A DNA stretch of 64,000 nt from Arctopsyche grandis (GCF_051622035.1 NC_135365.1:23932001-23996000); one strand, 5' to 3'. Positions 1-11,074 are shown, numbered from the stretch's first letter. Made by a program: numbers and translations. Notes: generated from the letters alone by a model not told the origin.

Positions 1-607
1 ACTAATTGCATCCTAGTATAATTTAAGTGTAAAAATAAACAGACGATCGGCCGTTAACAGCGTTTTTAATATCAGTGATTGCGAAAAATTTTGTGTTAAT
101 TTTGTGTCAGTTACAAAAGCGTATACGAACGAGATACATCTCCCTACCTGAATACAAAAAAAATAAGGGTCCCTGCTCGCCAGTCAAAATTCGGTCCCAC
201 AGAAGCAATAAATCTTCCACATAATTGCTTTCAGACAAAAATTTTTAACGAACTTTACTTAATAGAATAATAGCAAACAGAAACGGTGTTTCCCAACTGT
301 CTAATAGTTCTTTTTCATATTTAATTTATATTAAAGTAATTCGTGTAATTTTATATTCTTTACTAAATTTATTATTAAAATATTAAATTGCAAACCGCAC
401 TCACATATATAAATCCGTTGTCTCCAAAGAGGCGTCTCACGATAAAGATCTGTAAAAAAGTAGTATAACAATTGCTAATCTATTATTATCATAACTAACT
501 ACTTTCACTTACAAAGTAACCCTGTTAAATGGCATGTAATAACTCATAAGTGATCCAAGTGATACCTAGGATGACTATCTGTCAAAGCTGACCACAGAGA
601 AGAGTCT
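1..607. other. AT-rich flank / possible 5' end of the RTE element
   Basis: No gene is seen. The sequence is AT-rich without a long ORF. The final part, from about 540, may be the 5' untranslated part of the RTE element that follows, but no boundary or target duplication could be placed. Confidence 0.4.
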
Positions 608-3565
608 ATGGCGGTAAGAACTCACTCCTTGAATGGAAATCTCTCTCAAGTACCGCCTTTTTCTCAACACATCTTGGATAAATGCGAGAAAAATAATATC
701 CAAACCTCCAACAAGGTAAGAGTGACGATGGATGATAGCTTAGCTAATAGAAACCTGTATTTAGCCACGTACAATGTAAGAACGTTATCGAGTGAAGGAA
801 GTGTGCTTGCATTAGAGAATGAATTAGAAAATATCAAATGGGATATAATAGGACTTAGTGAAGTAAGACGAAAACAGCAAAACCAAATAATCCTAAAAAG
901 TGGTAACTGTCTCTACTGGAGAGGGCTACCAAATGGTAGAATAGGAGGAGTAGGGTTTCTTATCAATAAGAGAATAGAAAGAAATATTATAGAAATAAGC
1001 GACATATCGGAACGTATATGCTATATAGTATTAAGAATCTCGAGCAGGTACACTTGTCAAATCTTCCAAGTGTACGCCCCCACATCTAGCCACCCAGACG
1101 AGGAAATAGAAGACTTCTACGAAAAAATACAGGACGCATACGATAATAGCCGTCACCACTTTAAAATAATCATGGGCGACTTTAACGCAAAAATAGGACA
1201 AAAGGCAAATACTGAAAGAGCAGTAGGCAATTTTGGTACCGGCCAAAGAAACGACAGAGGCGATCGCCTCATAGAATTCGCTGAACACAACAGGCTCTTT
1301 ATCACTAATTCATTTTTCAGGAAAAACACCAACAATAAGTGGACTTGGGAGAGTCCTAAAGGAGACAGAAACGAGATCGATTTCATCCTAACAAATGCCC
1401 TGCACTCCGTTAAAGACGTTAGTGTTTTAAGTAAAGTAGATATAGGTAGCGATCACAGATTAGTCCGTGCCAAGATGGCCATTAATATAAATTGCGAACG
1501 TAGGAAATTAATAAAAGGATGCAGTAACTCTCCAGATTTCGCTCAACTAAGGTCTAGGAAAAAGGAATTCGAACTCGAACTTGGAAATCGATACGGGAAA
1601 TTAAACCCAGAAGCAGACATCGAGGAATTGAACACTGTAATTAGTTCGGTTCTAACCTCAACAGGTAAGAAATTAGGTGGATTCAGGAAACAGATTAAAT
1701 TAAGCAAAATTTCAGCGGAAACAAAAAACCTAATTAAGCATAAAAGGAATTTAGATAGGGATAATAATAAGCAAGAATACAATCTAGTAAATAAGGAAAT
1801 TAAAAAGAGAATAGTCAGGGATGTCAGGGATTTTAACAGCAAGCTAATAGAAAATACCATTAAGAATAACCGTAGCCTGAAAAAGTGCAAACAGGATCTT
1901 TTCTTAGGCAAAAACCAAATGATCGCAATCAGATCAGAGAGCGGAGTAATAATTAGGAATAGAGAAGAAATCATAGACAGAGTTTACACGTTCTATGCAA
2001 AACTATACGAGAACGACAACGGCCAATTCCCCGCTCTGGAATCGACACACGGCCAAAGGGTTCCTGCAGTATTGCCTAGCGAAGTAGAGGCCGCGCTAAA
2101 AACTGCAAAGAACGGTAAAACCCCAGGGGAAGATAATATTCCCATTGACTTACTAAAATGTGGCGGCCCCCCCCTAATTAATATCTTAGCTAGGCTTTTC
2201 AGCAAATGCATCCAGAACCAAGTTATACCAGAAGGATGGAATAACGCAACTATCATTTTAATACACAAAAAAGGCGACAAAAGCGATATCAAGAACTACC
2301 GACCCATTAGTCTACTTTCAGCGGTCTACAAGCTCTTCACGAAGGTTATTACAGAAAGGCTGAAGAATATCCTCGACGAGAACCAACCTATAGAGCAGGC
2401 AGGGTTTAGGGCAAATTTCAGCACAATGGACCACCTCCAAGTAGTTGGCGAACTAATCGAGCGCGCCAACGAATATCAACGGCCATTGTGCCTAGGTTTC
2501 GTCGATTATGAGAAAGCCTTCGATACAGTTAGTCATAATGCAGTACTTAACGCTCTAAAAACACAGGGAGTGCCGGAACCCTATGTGGGACTGTTAGCTG
2601 CAATATATAAGAATGCCACAGCTTCGGTTAAAATTTTTTCAGGTACAGATAGATTTAGCATAGGAAAAGGAGTAAGACAAGGAGATACAATCTCGCCCAA
2701 GTTATTCAATGCGGTGCTTGAGGGAGTTTTCAGGAAATTGGATTGGGATACAGCCGGAGTAAGCATCAATGGTCGCTTTTTGAGTCACCTTCGGTTCGCA
2801 GACGATATAGTTTTAGTAGCTCGTGATTCAGCTGACCTACTTATCAGACTAACACAGCTGGACAGGGAAAGTAGAAAAGTAGGATTAAAAATTAACGTAG
2901 ATAAGACTAAACTAATGTTCAATAGTTATTGCATGCCTGATAGCATCCCCTTAGATGATAAACCAGTAGAAGTAGTAAATAATTATTTATATTTAGGTCA
3001 AATAATTGACATGTCTGGTAGTAAAAATGAAGAGATAAAGAGACGTATGAAATTAGGGTGGAGTGCATTTGGACGGATGAATGCTGTTTTCAAATCAAAA
3101 ATGCCACTCTGCCTGAAGAAAAGGATCTTTGATCAATGCGTTTTGCCAGTGATGACGTATGGATGTGAAACTTGGACACTGAACGCCAAGATGCAAAATA
3201 AAATCCAATGCACTCAAAGAAGTATGGAACGCTGTATGCTTGGCATAACGAGGAAAGACAGGAAGCGGAACACGTGGGTGAGAAATATGACAAGGGTAGT
3301 GGACATAGTGGATAGAGTGAAGAGATTGAAATGGCAATGGGCGGGTCACGTAGCTAGGAGGATGGACGAAAGGTGGACAAAAGAAGTGCTTGAATGGTAC
3401 CCGAGAGAAGGCAAAAGAGTAAAAGGAAGACCGCAAGGAAGATGGGTGAACGAAATTAGGAAAATGTGCGGAATGAGATGGATGAGTGTTGCGCAAAACA
3501 GAGACGAGTGGAAGCGTGTTGGAGAGGCCTTCATCCAGCAGTGGATGGCGAATGGCTGTAAATGA
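608..3565 (+). CDS. endonuclease-reverse transcriptase of the RTE element
   Basis: This ORF encodes both activities needed for target-primed reverse transcription. Endonuclease residues seen are the E of the SEVRR motif, the D and N of GDFNA, and the D and H of SDHR. The reverse transcriptase active site FADD is intact, and so is the first-Asp motif VDYEKAFD. A length of about 985 residues fits the single ORF of RTE-clade LINEs. The C-terminal tail after the RT is rich in Lys, Arg and Trp and also occurs, broken, in the fragments at 4633-5530. Similar host-genome proteins are often misannotated as craniofacial development protein 2. It is not a host gene. Confidence 0.93.
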   Translation: MAVRTHSLNGNLSQVPPFSQHILDKCEKNNIQTSNKVRVTMDDSLANRNLYLATYNVRTLSSEGSVLALENELENIKWDIIGLSEVRRKQQNQIILKSGNCLYWRGLPNGRIGGVGFLINKRIERNIIEISDISERICYIVLRISSRYTCQIFQVYAPTSSHPDEEIEDFYEKIQDAYDNSRHHFKIIMGDFNAKIGQKANTERAVGNFGTGQRNDRGDRLIEFAEHNRLFITNSFFRKNTNNKWTWESPKGDRNEIDFILTNALHSVKDVSVLSKVDIGSDHRLVRAKMAININCERRKLIKGCSNSPDFAQLRSRKKEFELELGNRYGKLNPEADIEELNTVISSVLTSTGKKLGGFRKQIKLSKISAETKNLIKHKRNLDRDNNKQEYNLVNKEIKKRIVRDVRDFNSKLIENTIKNNRSLKKCKQDLFLGKNQMIAIRSESGVIIRNREEIIDRVYTFYAKLYENDNGQFPALESTHGQRVPAVLPSEVEAALKTAKNGKTPGEDNIPIDLLKCGGPPLINILARLFSKCIQNQVIPEGWNNATIILIHKKGDKSDIKNYRPISLLSAVYKLFTKVITERLKNILDENQPIEQAGFRANFSTMDHLQVVGELIERANEYQRPLCLGFVDYEKAFDTVSHNAVLNALKTQGVPEPYVGLLAAIYKNATASVKIFSGTDRFSIGKGVRQGDTISPKLFNAVLEGVFRKLDWDTAGVSINGRFLSHLRFADDIVLVARDSADLLIRLTQLDRESRKVGLKINVDKTKLMFNSYCMPDSIPLDDKPVEVVNNYLYLGQIIDMSGSKNEEIKRRMKLGWSAFGRMNAVFKSKMPLCLKKRIFDQCVLPVMTYGCETWTLNAKMQNKIQCTQRSMERCMLGITRKDRKRNTWVRNMTRVVDIVDRVKRLKWQWAGHVARRMDERWTKEVLEWYPREGKRVKGRPQGRWVNEIRKMCGMRWMSVAQNRDEWKRVGEAFIQQWMANGCK

Positions 3566-3580
3566 TGATGATGATGATGA
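608..3580 (+). mobile_element. RTE-type non-LTR retrotransposon (LINE), long intact ORF
   Basis: The element carries one uninterrupted 985-residue ORF (608-3565) for an endonuclease-reverse transcriptase. The N-terminal part is an apurinic-type endonuclease with the motifs YNVRTL, GLSEVRR, GDFNAKIG and SDHRLVRA. The middle is a reverse transcriptase with HKKGDKSDIKNYRPISLL, DYEKAFDTV, GVRQGDTISPK and the catalytic FADD at about residues 730-733. The C-terminal part ends near RWVNEIRKMCG. After the stop come short TGA/ATG repeats (about 3563-3579), the usual kind of 3' tail for RTE elements. Enzymes of this class nick the target and copy their own RNA into it. The start at 608 is the first ATG in frame; an upstream start or a slightly 5'-truncated copy cannot be excluded. 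No stop or frameshift is visible, so it looks young. No target duplication was found because a SINE abuts the 3' end. Confidence 0.95.
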
Positions 3581-4007
3581 TATACCAAGAAGACTTAACA
3601 GGAAGACCCCAATGCACTTTCCTAGACAATTAATTACATACAATGCAGCATTATTTTGTTACATAAATCACTGTATTTCGAGAAGCTGAAGAACACGAAA
3701 TAAAAATTAATTCATTAATAATTTAAATAATTAATCCATTGAGACATCTATGGATTTAGATTTGTACATAATTTTTACAAATTGTACAGACAATAAACAC
3801 AGAAGATTTGCGACAACAGGAAAGACGATTTTTGCCAATTTTGAGGAACCGTTTCAACAATGATTAGATAAAATTGGCAAAATCTGATAAGAAACGATCG
3901 ATTTGGAGTCACAAATACCCCCAAATCTAACCAGCAGTATAGCGGATCTAACCCACTGATCATTTGGTGCTAAACATACACGCTACCATTGAACCATACT
4001 GCTGGTT
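3580..4007 (-). mobile_element. SINE type 1 (tRNA-derived), reverse orientation
   Basis: Read on the minus strand this is a full-length SINE. It has a tRNA-like head ending in CTGCTGGTTAGATTTGGGG, a core with GATCGTTTCTTATCAG and TTTGCCAAT, and a 3' part with the GCATTGGGGTCTTCCTGT loop followed by the GGTATAT terminus. Its 3' end directly touches the TGA-repeat tail of the RTE element. The tRNA head is degraded (the B box is altered), so it is not a functional tRNA. Confidence 0.85.
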
Positions 4008-4632
4008 GAAGTATATGTAGGTATGAAGTCTATACAAACAACCAGTGTGACGAAATAACTATTACATACATACATATATAGAGATACAGTATACCTACTT
4101 AAATCAAACTGACACTGTCGGTCGACTTTTGAACCCTTCGCAGCCCGATTCGGGATCGTCACGAATCCCGACAGTTATTCCGGCAGGTTTGCGTGTCCCG
4201 TCTCTCCAACTATGTATTGCACGTAGGACGCAAGTTAGAGATAGAGTTGCAATATGAAGTCGTTTCACTTTGCCAGAGCCGTGCAAAACCGACAAGCACT
4301 CTTGTCGAGGGACGGGGACGTTCTTTACCGAAGTTTTCAGGCAGATAAGCAACTTTGAAATAGAGTTATGTGGCTGCTCGTAAACCCGCTTACAATTTCA
4401 CACAGTGAACCGCTTATTCCGCACAGAAGCGCTTGCTAAATTTTAATAATTATATCGGATTAGACATCGTTGGTGGGGAGTATGCGCTGCACCTCCAAAA
4501 CTAATTTAAATTAATGACGAAACCACCGATACAAGCATTGTTATCGAAACTACATATAATATTTTAACGTGGAAACTTCTTTAGCGTGATATACGTAGTT
4601 CAATTTATGTAGCCGAACGTGCTATGAAACAT
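4008..4632. other. Unassigned sequence with a GC-richer patch
   Basis: About 4100-4440 is richer in GC than its surroundings and has no long ORF or repeat that I recognise. I see no splice-bounded coding exon in it. It could be unique intronic sequence or an unrecognised element. Confidence 0.3.
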
Positions 4633-5530
4633 TTTTTTTTCATCATCATTATCATCTACAGCCATTTACCATTACTGCTGGATGAAGGCCTCTGAAACAC
4701 GTTTCCACTCGTCTCTGTCCTGCGCAACCCTCATCCATATCACTCCACATATTTTCCGAAATTTCGACTACCCATCTTCCCTGCGTCCTTCCTTTTACCC
4801 TTTTGCAATCTCTCAGGTAGCATTCAAGCACTTCTTTTGTCCACCTTTCGTCCATTCTTCTAGCCACGTGGCCCGCCTATTGCCATTTCAATCTCTTCAC
4901 TCTGTACACTATATCCATAATTATTGTCATAGTTTTCACCCACGTATTCAGTTTCCCATCCTCGTTATGCCAAGCATATAACGTTCCATACTTCTTTGCG
5001 TCCATTGGATTTTAAGTAGCAACTTGGCGTTCAATGTCCAAGTTTCACATTCATACATCGTCAGGCAAACTGGCATTTTTGATTTAAAAACTGCATTCAT
5101 TCGTCCAAATGCACTCCATCCTAATTTCATACGTTTCTTTATTTCTTCTTCTTTATTACCGAACAAGTCTATTAGCCATTTCAATCTCTTCACTCTATCC
5201 ACTATGCCCACTACCCTTGTCATACATCTCACCCACGTGTTCCGCTTCCTGTCTTTCCTCGTTATGCCGAGCATACAGCGTTCCATACTTCTTTGAGTGC
5301 ATGGGACTTTGTGTAGCATCTTGGCGTTCAATGTCCAAGATTCACATCCATACGTCATCACTGGCAAAACGCATTGATCGAAGATCTTTTTCTTCAGAGT
5401 GGCATTTTTTATTTAAAAACAACATCCATTCGTCCAAATGTACTCCATCCTAATTTCATACGTCTCTTTATCTATTCATATTTACTACCGGACATCTCAA
5501 TTATTTCACCTAAATACAAATAACAATGAG
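4633..5530 (-). mobile_element. Decayed RTE LINE 3' fragments, two copies fused head to tail
   Basis: On the minus strand the sequence repeats the C-terminal part of the RTE ORF twice. One piece (about 5170-5530) runs through MPVMTYGCESWTLNAK and ends near VKRLKW. It then jumps back to RMKLGWSAFGRMNAVFKSK in a second piece (about 4640-5170), which ends at the RTE 3' end with CAT repeats on the plus strand. Both are 5'-truncated and the second carries frameshifts. The order is not that of one element with an internal deletion, so it records two insertions or a recombination. It is non-functional. Confidence 0.88.
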
Positions 5531-6536
5531 CAAAAAAAATCACGTTTTTGAGTTACCAGAGCGAAGACTAACCAATCTTTACTAATTTTGACCCACTTTT
5601 TGATAATGATTATTGTTGGTTAGTGATCGTTTACGAGATATGAGCGTTTAAAAAATGTGCGATTTTTAGTTTTTTGGCTTTTGCAGTATTTAACTCAAAA
5701 TCTAGTATTGCTGTGCTCAAAGTGAGTATTGGAATCAATAGTCAGATGTTTTTCTATTGATTTTGATATTTCATTGCCTTAAAATACTTATAATTAATTG
5801 TCTAGTGAATTTTAAAAGTTAAAAATATATTTTTTTACGGATTTTTTCTCCGTGCTATGTTGCGTTTATTTGGACAGTTTTTTTATTTCACCACGTTTAT
5901 AAGGGTTGGTTTTCTATCTCAATATTTTTATTTTTATCTAAACGTACTAACTCGAGCGCTTATTGCAATAGAAATGCTTTGTAGACATTCATAACGCGGC
6001 TAACATTGGTGCAAGCGAGATGGTATGTACATACATAATCCACCTCACAGAGTTCAGCGGTCGGAAATTTGTGAATTATGTCAAACAGAAATAGTGTTTT
6101 GGGGACTGAAAATTGGACTTCCACCACTTTCAAATATAACGGCTCATATGTAGATATTGCCTAAGGAAGTTTAGCATTTTAAAAATACGCGATTGATTAT
6201 TTTTTCATATTATTGACTTCATATCTTGCTATTATTATATAATTTTGTTAGGTTGATTCAAGTCTATATAACTTTGTATCGGCAAGTTGACTGAATTCAT
6301 TGTATAGGAATTTGTACGTATTCAATATGAATAGATTTATTGTTAGAGTATAATAGCTTTTTTGGCGTATACGAAACTCGATACAGTGCTATATATATAT
6401 ACCATTTACTTTGAGAAATTTTTTTACAAGCTTTTTTATGAGTTTTTATTGCTCTCTACATTATTTGTATATCAAATTAACCATTAAATGGGTATACAAT
6501 ATAAATAATATATCGAATAAAAAATTTCAGTGATTA
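5531..6536. other. AT-rich sequence without a gene
   Basis: No ORF or clear element boundary was found. A short segment at about 6121-6152 (containing CACTTTCAAATATAACGG) recurs at about 16728-16755, so at least this part belongs to a dispersed repeat that I cannot name. Confidence 0.35.
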
Positions 6537-6930
6537 TTGGGTTTGAGCCCGCTATACTGCTGGTCCAAGTCGATTGTTGCCTATCAGAATTTGCCAATTT
6601 AATCTGATCATTGTTGAAACAGTTCCTCAAAATTGGCAATAAATCATCTTTTATGTTGTCGCAAATCTTCTGTATTTATTGAGCGTACAATTTGTAAAAA
6701 TTATGTAAAAAATCTATAATAAATAGATGTCTCAATGGATTAATTATGTACTTAATGAATTAATTAATTTTTATTTCGTGTTCTTCACTCTTCTTGAAAT
6801 ACAGTGATTTATGTAATAATAAAATGTTGCATTGTTTGTAATTAATTGTCCAGGAAGGCGCATTGGGGTCTTCCTGTCAAGCCTTCCTGGTATATATCCA
6901 TATAAAAATAAAATTAAATAAATAAAAATG
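6537..6930 (+). mobile_element. SINE type 1, lacking most of its tRNA head
   Basis: It begins at the end of the tRNA-like head (CTATACTGCTGGTCC) and runs through the core (CTATCAGAATTTGCCAAT) and the 3' stem-loop (AGGAAGGC, loop GCATTGGGGTCTTCCTGTCA, GCCTTCCT) to a GGTATATATC terminus and an A/T-rich tail of AAATAAA units. The 5' end is missing or degraded. Confidence 0.85.
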
Positions 6931-7161
6931 TAAGTCACCTATCTACATATGTACACATGTAAGCTTAAAAAAGTTATACAAAAAAATTGCAGTAGTGCAA
7001 TCATTCAGTCAGACACGTTTTTGCAGCGTGCCTTGCCACTGACCGGATTGAAAACAGAGTTCAATTATTTTTCGGATTGGCAGAAAATCAAATGCGGTAA
7101 AAGCGGCAAAATGAAATTCGTCCAGCTCCGGTTCGGCTAAACCGAAATTGCGTAAGTCTTT

Positions 7162-7192
<31 letters not shown>

Positions 7193-7520
7193 GGTAGTGG
7201 ATGGGTGTGTTTTCAGAGCAAATCAACAGAATCTATTGATTCGGTTAGTGTTGGCGTGTATCGGTCGCGCCCAACGTTCAACAGATAACGAAACTTCAAT
7301 TAAATTGGGGGCGAATGTTTCGGTTCGCTTCGGTTCGGGCGAACCACCCTAAATTCTGTACGGGTTTGAGAGCGGAACACGGCCCCGAATTTGATTCGCC
7401 TGAAAATAATGGCCATCCACTAATTGGACCGAAATTTCCGAATAAGAGTAGTTTATAAACCTCCACAAGCCCCGACGAATTGTAATAAAACCAAGTGAAA
7501 ACAAGTCATAGCATTATTAC
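6931..7520. other. Unique sequence with a (TG)n microsatellite at 7162-7189
   Basis: The part at about 7020-7480 is GC-richer than the flanks and not obviously repetitive. A TG dinucleotide run lies at 7162-7189. Short ORFs read through it, but none has a recognisable domain or splice-site pair. Intronic regulatory sequence is possible but not shown. Confidence 0.35.
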
Positions 7521-7655
7521 TTTATTTATTTTTCATAGATATGTATATGTATATACCAGGAAAGCTTCACAGGTAAACCCCAATGCGCCTTCCTAGACAA
7601 TTAAGTACAAACAATGCAGCATTTTTATTACATAAATTCGGTATTTCCTCACATC
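7521..7655 (-). mobile_element. SINE type 1 3' fragment
   Basis: Only the 3' end is present: tail, GGTATATA terminus, the stem-loop with loop GCATTGGGGTTTACCTGT, and the segment ATTTATGTAATAAAAATGCT. The core and head are missing. Confidence 0.8.
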
Positions 7656-7710
7656 AATCCAGGACTGCCATTAGGAGAGTCTTGATTGATTGATCCATTT
7701 CTGTTTCTAT

Positions 7711-8214
7711 TGTTGCGTAGAAGTGGGTGGAGGATCCAAATAAAAGGCCAAATTCGCTTCACAGCATTTATTGGGTGATTAAGAATATCCACGCACTGCT
7801 AGTGCTCCTTCCAGAATGCCTTCATATGGCCTAAGTACCTGCTTATAAAGGGCAAGTCGCTCTCTGCATCTTCGACGACACGTTTGGTTACCTATTGTTA
7901 TAGTCACGTACCAGATACGCAGTCCCACGGTCTCAGCATGCATTCCCACGCTTTCGCGCTGTCAGTTCTGAGAACTCTAGCGGGAGTGCCGTTTCCGACC
8001 ACTAATCTTCCTCGGCGCGTTTGGTTACCTATTGTTATAGTCACGTACCAGATACGCAGTCCCACGCTTTCGCGCTGTCAGTTCTGAGAACTCTAGCGGG
8101 AAGTGACCGAATTCCGTTACCTACCACCAAGTCCATTCGGGGGTCTCCATTGTTAGCCTGGAGATAATCTTCAAAAACCAATTATAACGGCGGCTCCTTT
8201 TAGCATATGCTACA
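7711..8214 (-). mobile_element. Solo LTR, Gypsy-like, with 4-bp target duplication CTAT
   Basis: The 504-bp segment starts TGTTGCGTAG and ends GCTACA, so on its own (minus) strand it is TGT...ACA as an LTR should be. CTAT flanks both sides (7707-7710 and 8215-8218). It is homologous to the segments at 19805 and 34133. The minus-strand 3' part has AATAAA (in AATAAATGCTG) and a CCACCC-CTACGCAACA-like end. A unit of about 137 bp is duplicated inside (starts at 7881 and 8018). A 4-bp duplication suits a Gypsy-type integrase. No internal region or coding sequence is present. Confidence 0.82.
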
Positions 8215-8224
8215 CTATTATATA

Positions 8225-8460
8225 CTAGTTGTTTTACCCGGCTTAGTTCAGTATTTGTAATATAAACAGCTTAAACATGGCGAATCTAATAGTAAATATT
8301 CATTTTTATTTTTATTAAATTTATTTGAATCGAAAAAAATATAATATTGAACCAATTGAATTGTCGTCATAGAAACTTTGGTTTGTTTTTGAAGTTCCGA
8401 ACCAAAGTTACAAACATACAAAGTCTCTTTCGAAATTATATATTAGATGTATTATTTTTC
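8225..8460 (-). mobile_element. Helitron-like 3' end
   Basis: Plus-strand CTAGTTGTTTTACCCGGC reads on the minus strand as a GCCGGGTAAAACAACTAG terminus, the CTAG-type end of insect Helitrons. Related ends occur at 18184, 20917 and 56948. The other boundary is uncertain and the coordinate given is approximate. Confidence 0.4.
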
Positions 8461-9912
8461 CAATTATATTATATAACTTTATGTTTAATTATGCATTGTC
8501 CTATTTAGTCATATTTTAGTTTTTATTATTTTATTTTTCATTTGTTTGTCTATATGTACTAGATATATTATGGATTTTGTAAAAATCTATAATAGGGCTC
8601 AGATGTTATTTTATCATATTTATTCTTAATTTTTATGGATAAATTGGAAATCCAAATTTATATACATATGTGTAATGCACCTACTACATACAAATATGTG
8701 AATTTTATTAAATATGATATTTTGGTCCGCGTATATATCATAAAATTCTCAATTTTTTTCAGAATTTTTGGTTATTAAAATAAAGATTGGTACTGAAAAA
8801 AATTTTCAATATATTTCCAATTTAAAATTATGATGGGAACGTGAAAAAAATGACCATTTTTGGAAAAGACCACTTACGCTATACAAATGGCCGTTGTGAT
8901 TATGGTACGCTTTCTATGTGAGTTTCTGATAAAATAATAGGTTTGAATTTTCGTTCTTCAATCAAAACTAATCATAATCGATCCAATGAAACGTCAAAAT
9001 GTGATAATTGAGCATTTATTCTTTTTATAAATAAAAATTTAACTATTCTAAAAAAAAAAGATAATTTTCAAGTCGAATGGTTGGAGGTACAGGACATTGC
9101 TTAAAATCGATAGATTTTTTTTCCTTGATACGATGCAAGCTTTCTATAGGTTCATTTGTGAGATATCCAAAATTTGCTTTTTTCACTCCGGTCTAATGTA
9201 TGTACATATGTATGTACTTACTTATATGTCCATGTGTATGTGTGTGGTGATATTGTATTCAATGGGTGAGATGTGTTTTGCGGCGAGCGTCTTTTGACTA
9301 CATTCAAAGTGAAGGTTCACTTCAGGCAGCCGAGATGACTAATTTGCAGGGGCTGGTCCCCCGGGGGCGCAGGCTGACAAGCGCCTGGAAGAAGGCTGCG
9401 CCCCCTCCCTGTGCCCCCCATGAGACTGAAAGCTGAGCTGAATACATACGGTGACCTCGGAAGCGACGAATAATGAAACTCAAAACGCACCCACCGTATC
9501 GGCGAAAATATACGCAATGTCAAATCTAATACTTTTGAAATGAGAAGTGGGTTAGGGTAGTCGCACAAGGGCAACGTTCTGACAAAATGGAAAATAGCGC
9601 TCAGTGTGTGATAAATATTATATTTTTGTTAACGAAAAATAGTATTCTCTGAAGGAAAAACACTAACGACTCGTGGGAAACATTTATTGTTTAGTTTCTT
9701 TATACAAAAACTAATTTTGTTGGTGAACTGCAGTACCTCTGCACAAAAATTCACATTTATTATACATAGATGTTAAACGTTTGATATTTATTATCAACGA
9801 GAAAACTTCATGACACTTCCGATCAATAACTTTTTCTTCACCTATAGTTTTGTACCTTAAATCGATTATATAATTTATACAAGAGATATATACAATATAC
9901 TGGAGATTTTTT
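8461..9912. other. AT-rich sequence, no gene; GC-rich island at about 9300-9570
   Basis: Mostly AT-rich with TACATACATA-type microsatellite near 9195-9240. A GC-rich patch at 9320-9430 contains runs of C and G and is unlike its surroundings. It has a short minus-strand ORF with no recognisable domain. I make no functional call. Confidence 0.3.
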
Positions 9913-10033
9913 TTACAGTAAGCTTCCTGGATATGCATACAACAAATCCTGAAAGTTCCATCGTAATCGGTTGATTGGTTTAGGAGCCTATGCGAGACAG
10001 ACAGACAAAAACAAACAAATAGACATTCATTTT
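9913..10033 (-). mobile_element. Helitron-like 5' fragment
   Basis: The reverse complement matches the 5' part of the Helitron-like element at 56679: GAATGTCTATTTG, the TGTCTGTCTCGCATAGG segment and GTTCCATCGTAATCGG-type sequence occur in the opposite orientation. The 3' terminus is missing. Confidence 0.55.
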
Positions 10034-10049
10034 TTTGGGTCTACCTCAC

Positions 10050-10275
10050 GGGCCCGAATGTGAAACGCCTGAAAACGCAAATATCGGAAGGCAAAGATCG
10101 AAAATCGAAAGATCTTAAGTCGAAAGATAAATAAGGGTGCATGGTAAACAGTACATACTCATTTAATTTGCGCGAGCAGAATACAACAGGAACAAGAGGA
10201 ACAGGCTTTTCCTCTCGTATTCTGCGCGTGCACATTAATACGGGAGGAAAAGCCTGTTCCTCTTCAACATTTGAT
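10050..10275. mobile_element. Foldback repeat, partial copy
   Basis: The segment AAGGGTGCATGGTAAAC begins at 10133. A hairpin (GAGGAACAGGCTTTTCCTC and its complement, loop near 10222-10236) follows. The right arm is cut short at about 10266. On the left, at 10050-10130, lies CCGAATGTGAAACGCC and ATCGAAAATCGAAAGATC, which in the copy at 27452 lies on the right, so the two copies are in opposite orientation. No coding content. Confidence 0.7.
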
Positions 10276-10799
10276 TTTGCAAAACCCGTGTTTTTGTTTC
10301 AACAGCAACATTTCCTTTTAGCAATGCTAAAACCATGTATACATATGTCAAATCTTAACATGTGAATTTAGAGTTGACTATTCATTTAAGGTGAGTTCCC
10401 TTATTTTATCGATCTTCAAGTGCGTATGGTCAATTTTTCAAAGAATGTTTTCTTTCGAAGTTTTGAGTGGTTTCAGATAAAAAAGCCAATAAATTTCATT
10501 AAACGTCTTTTAAGTTTTGAATGTGCTCAGATTACTATTCGATTGTGGAACGAGAGTCTGCTTACAATATTTGGAATACAAAATTTTATGTGAAATTTTA
10601 GTCGAAATGTTTTTTAATTGTACTCTAAAACAACAATAAATCATATTAACAATTACATACATCATAACTTCTTATTGAATACTTATCTCGCAGATAAAGC
10701 CCATTGAAGAGATATACTTTCAGATCTGACATATTTGGCCAAAAATCAATATATATCGTGTATTACCTTACAAGAAGCTACACGCCAAATTTGAAATTT
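10276..10799. other. AT-rich sequence, nothing recognised
   Basis: No ORF with a recognisable domain and no repeat boundary could be placed here. Confidence 0.3.
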
Positions 10800-10880
10800 A
10801 TTATTTTTTATTTTTTATATAATTTACACCAAGAAGGCCTAACAGGTAAACCCAATGCACCTTCCTGGCCAAAGACAATT
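10800..10880 (-). mobile_element. SINE type 1 3' fragment
   Basis: The reverse complement contains AGGAAGGTGCATTGGGTTTA, CCTGTTAGGCCTTCTTGG and the short T/A-rich tail. The rest of the SINE is absent. Confidence 0.7.
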
Positions 10881-10980
10881 ATATAAACATATATGTACAC
10901 CATCCATATATACACAAATTCTTACACGTATACACAAATACACATACATACATTCATAAATATAAAAATACACATATATA

Positions 10981-11001
10981 CATATACATACATACACACC
11001 T

Positions 11002-11068
<67 letters not shown>
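10981..11068. repeat. (TA)n microsatellite with TACATACA flanks
   Basis: About 63 bp of pure TA dinucleotide at 11006-11068, flanked by TACA tetranucleotides. It sits at the 3' side of the LINE fragment that follows and may have grown from its tail. Confidence 0.9.
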
Positions 11069-11074
<6 letters not shown>

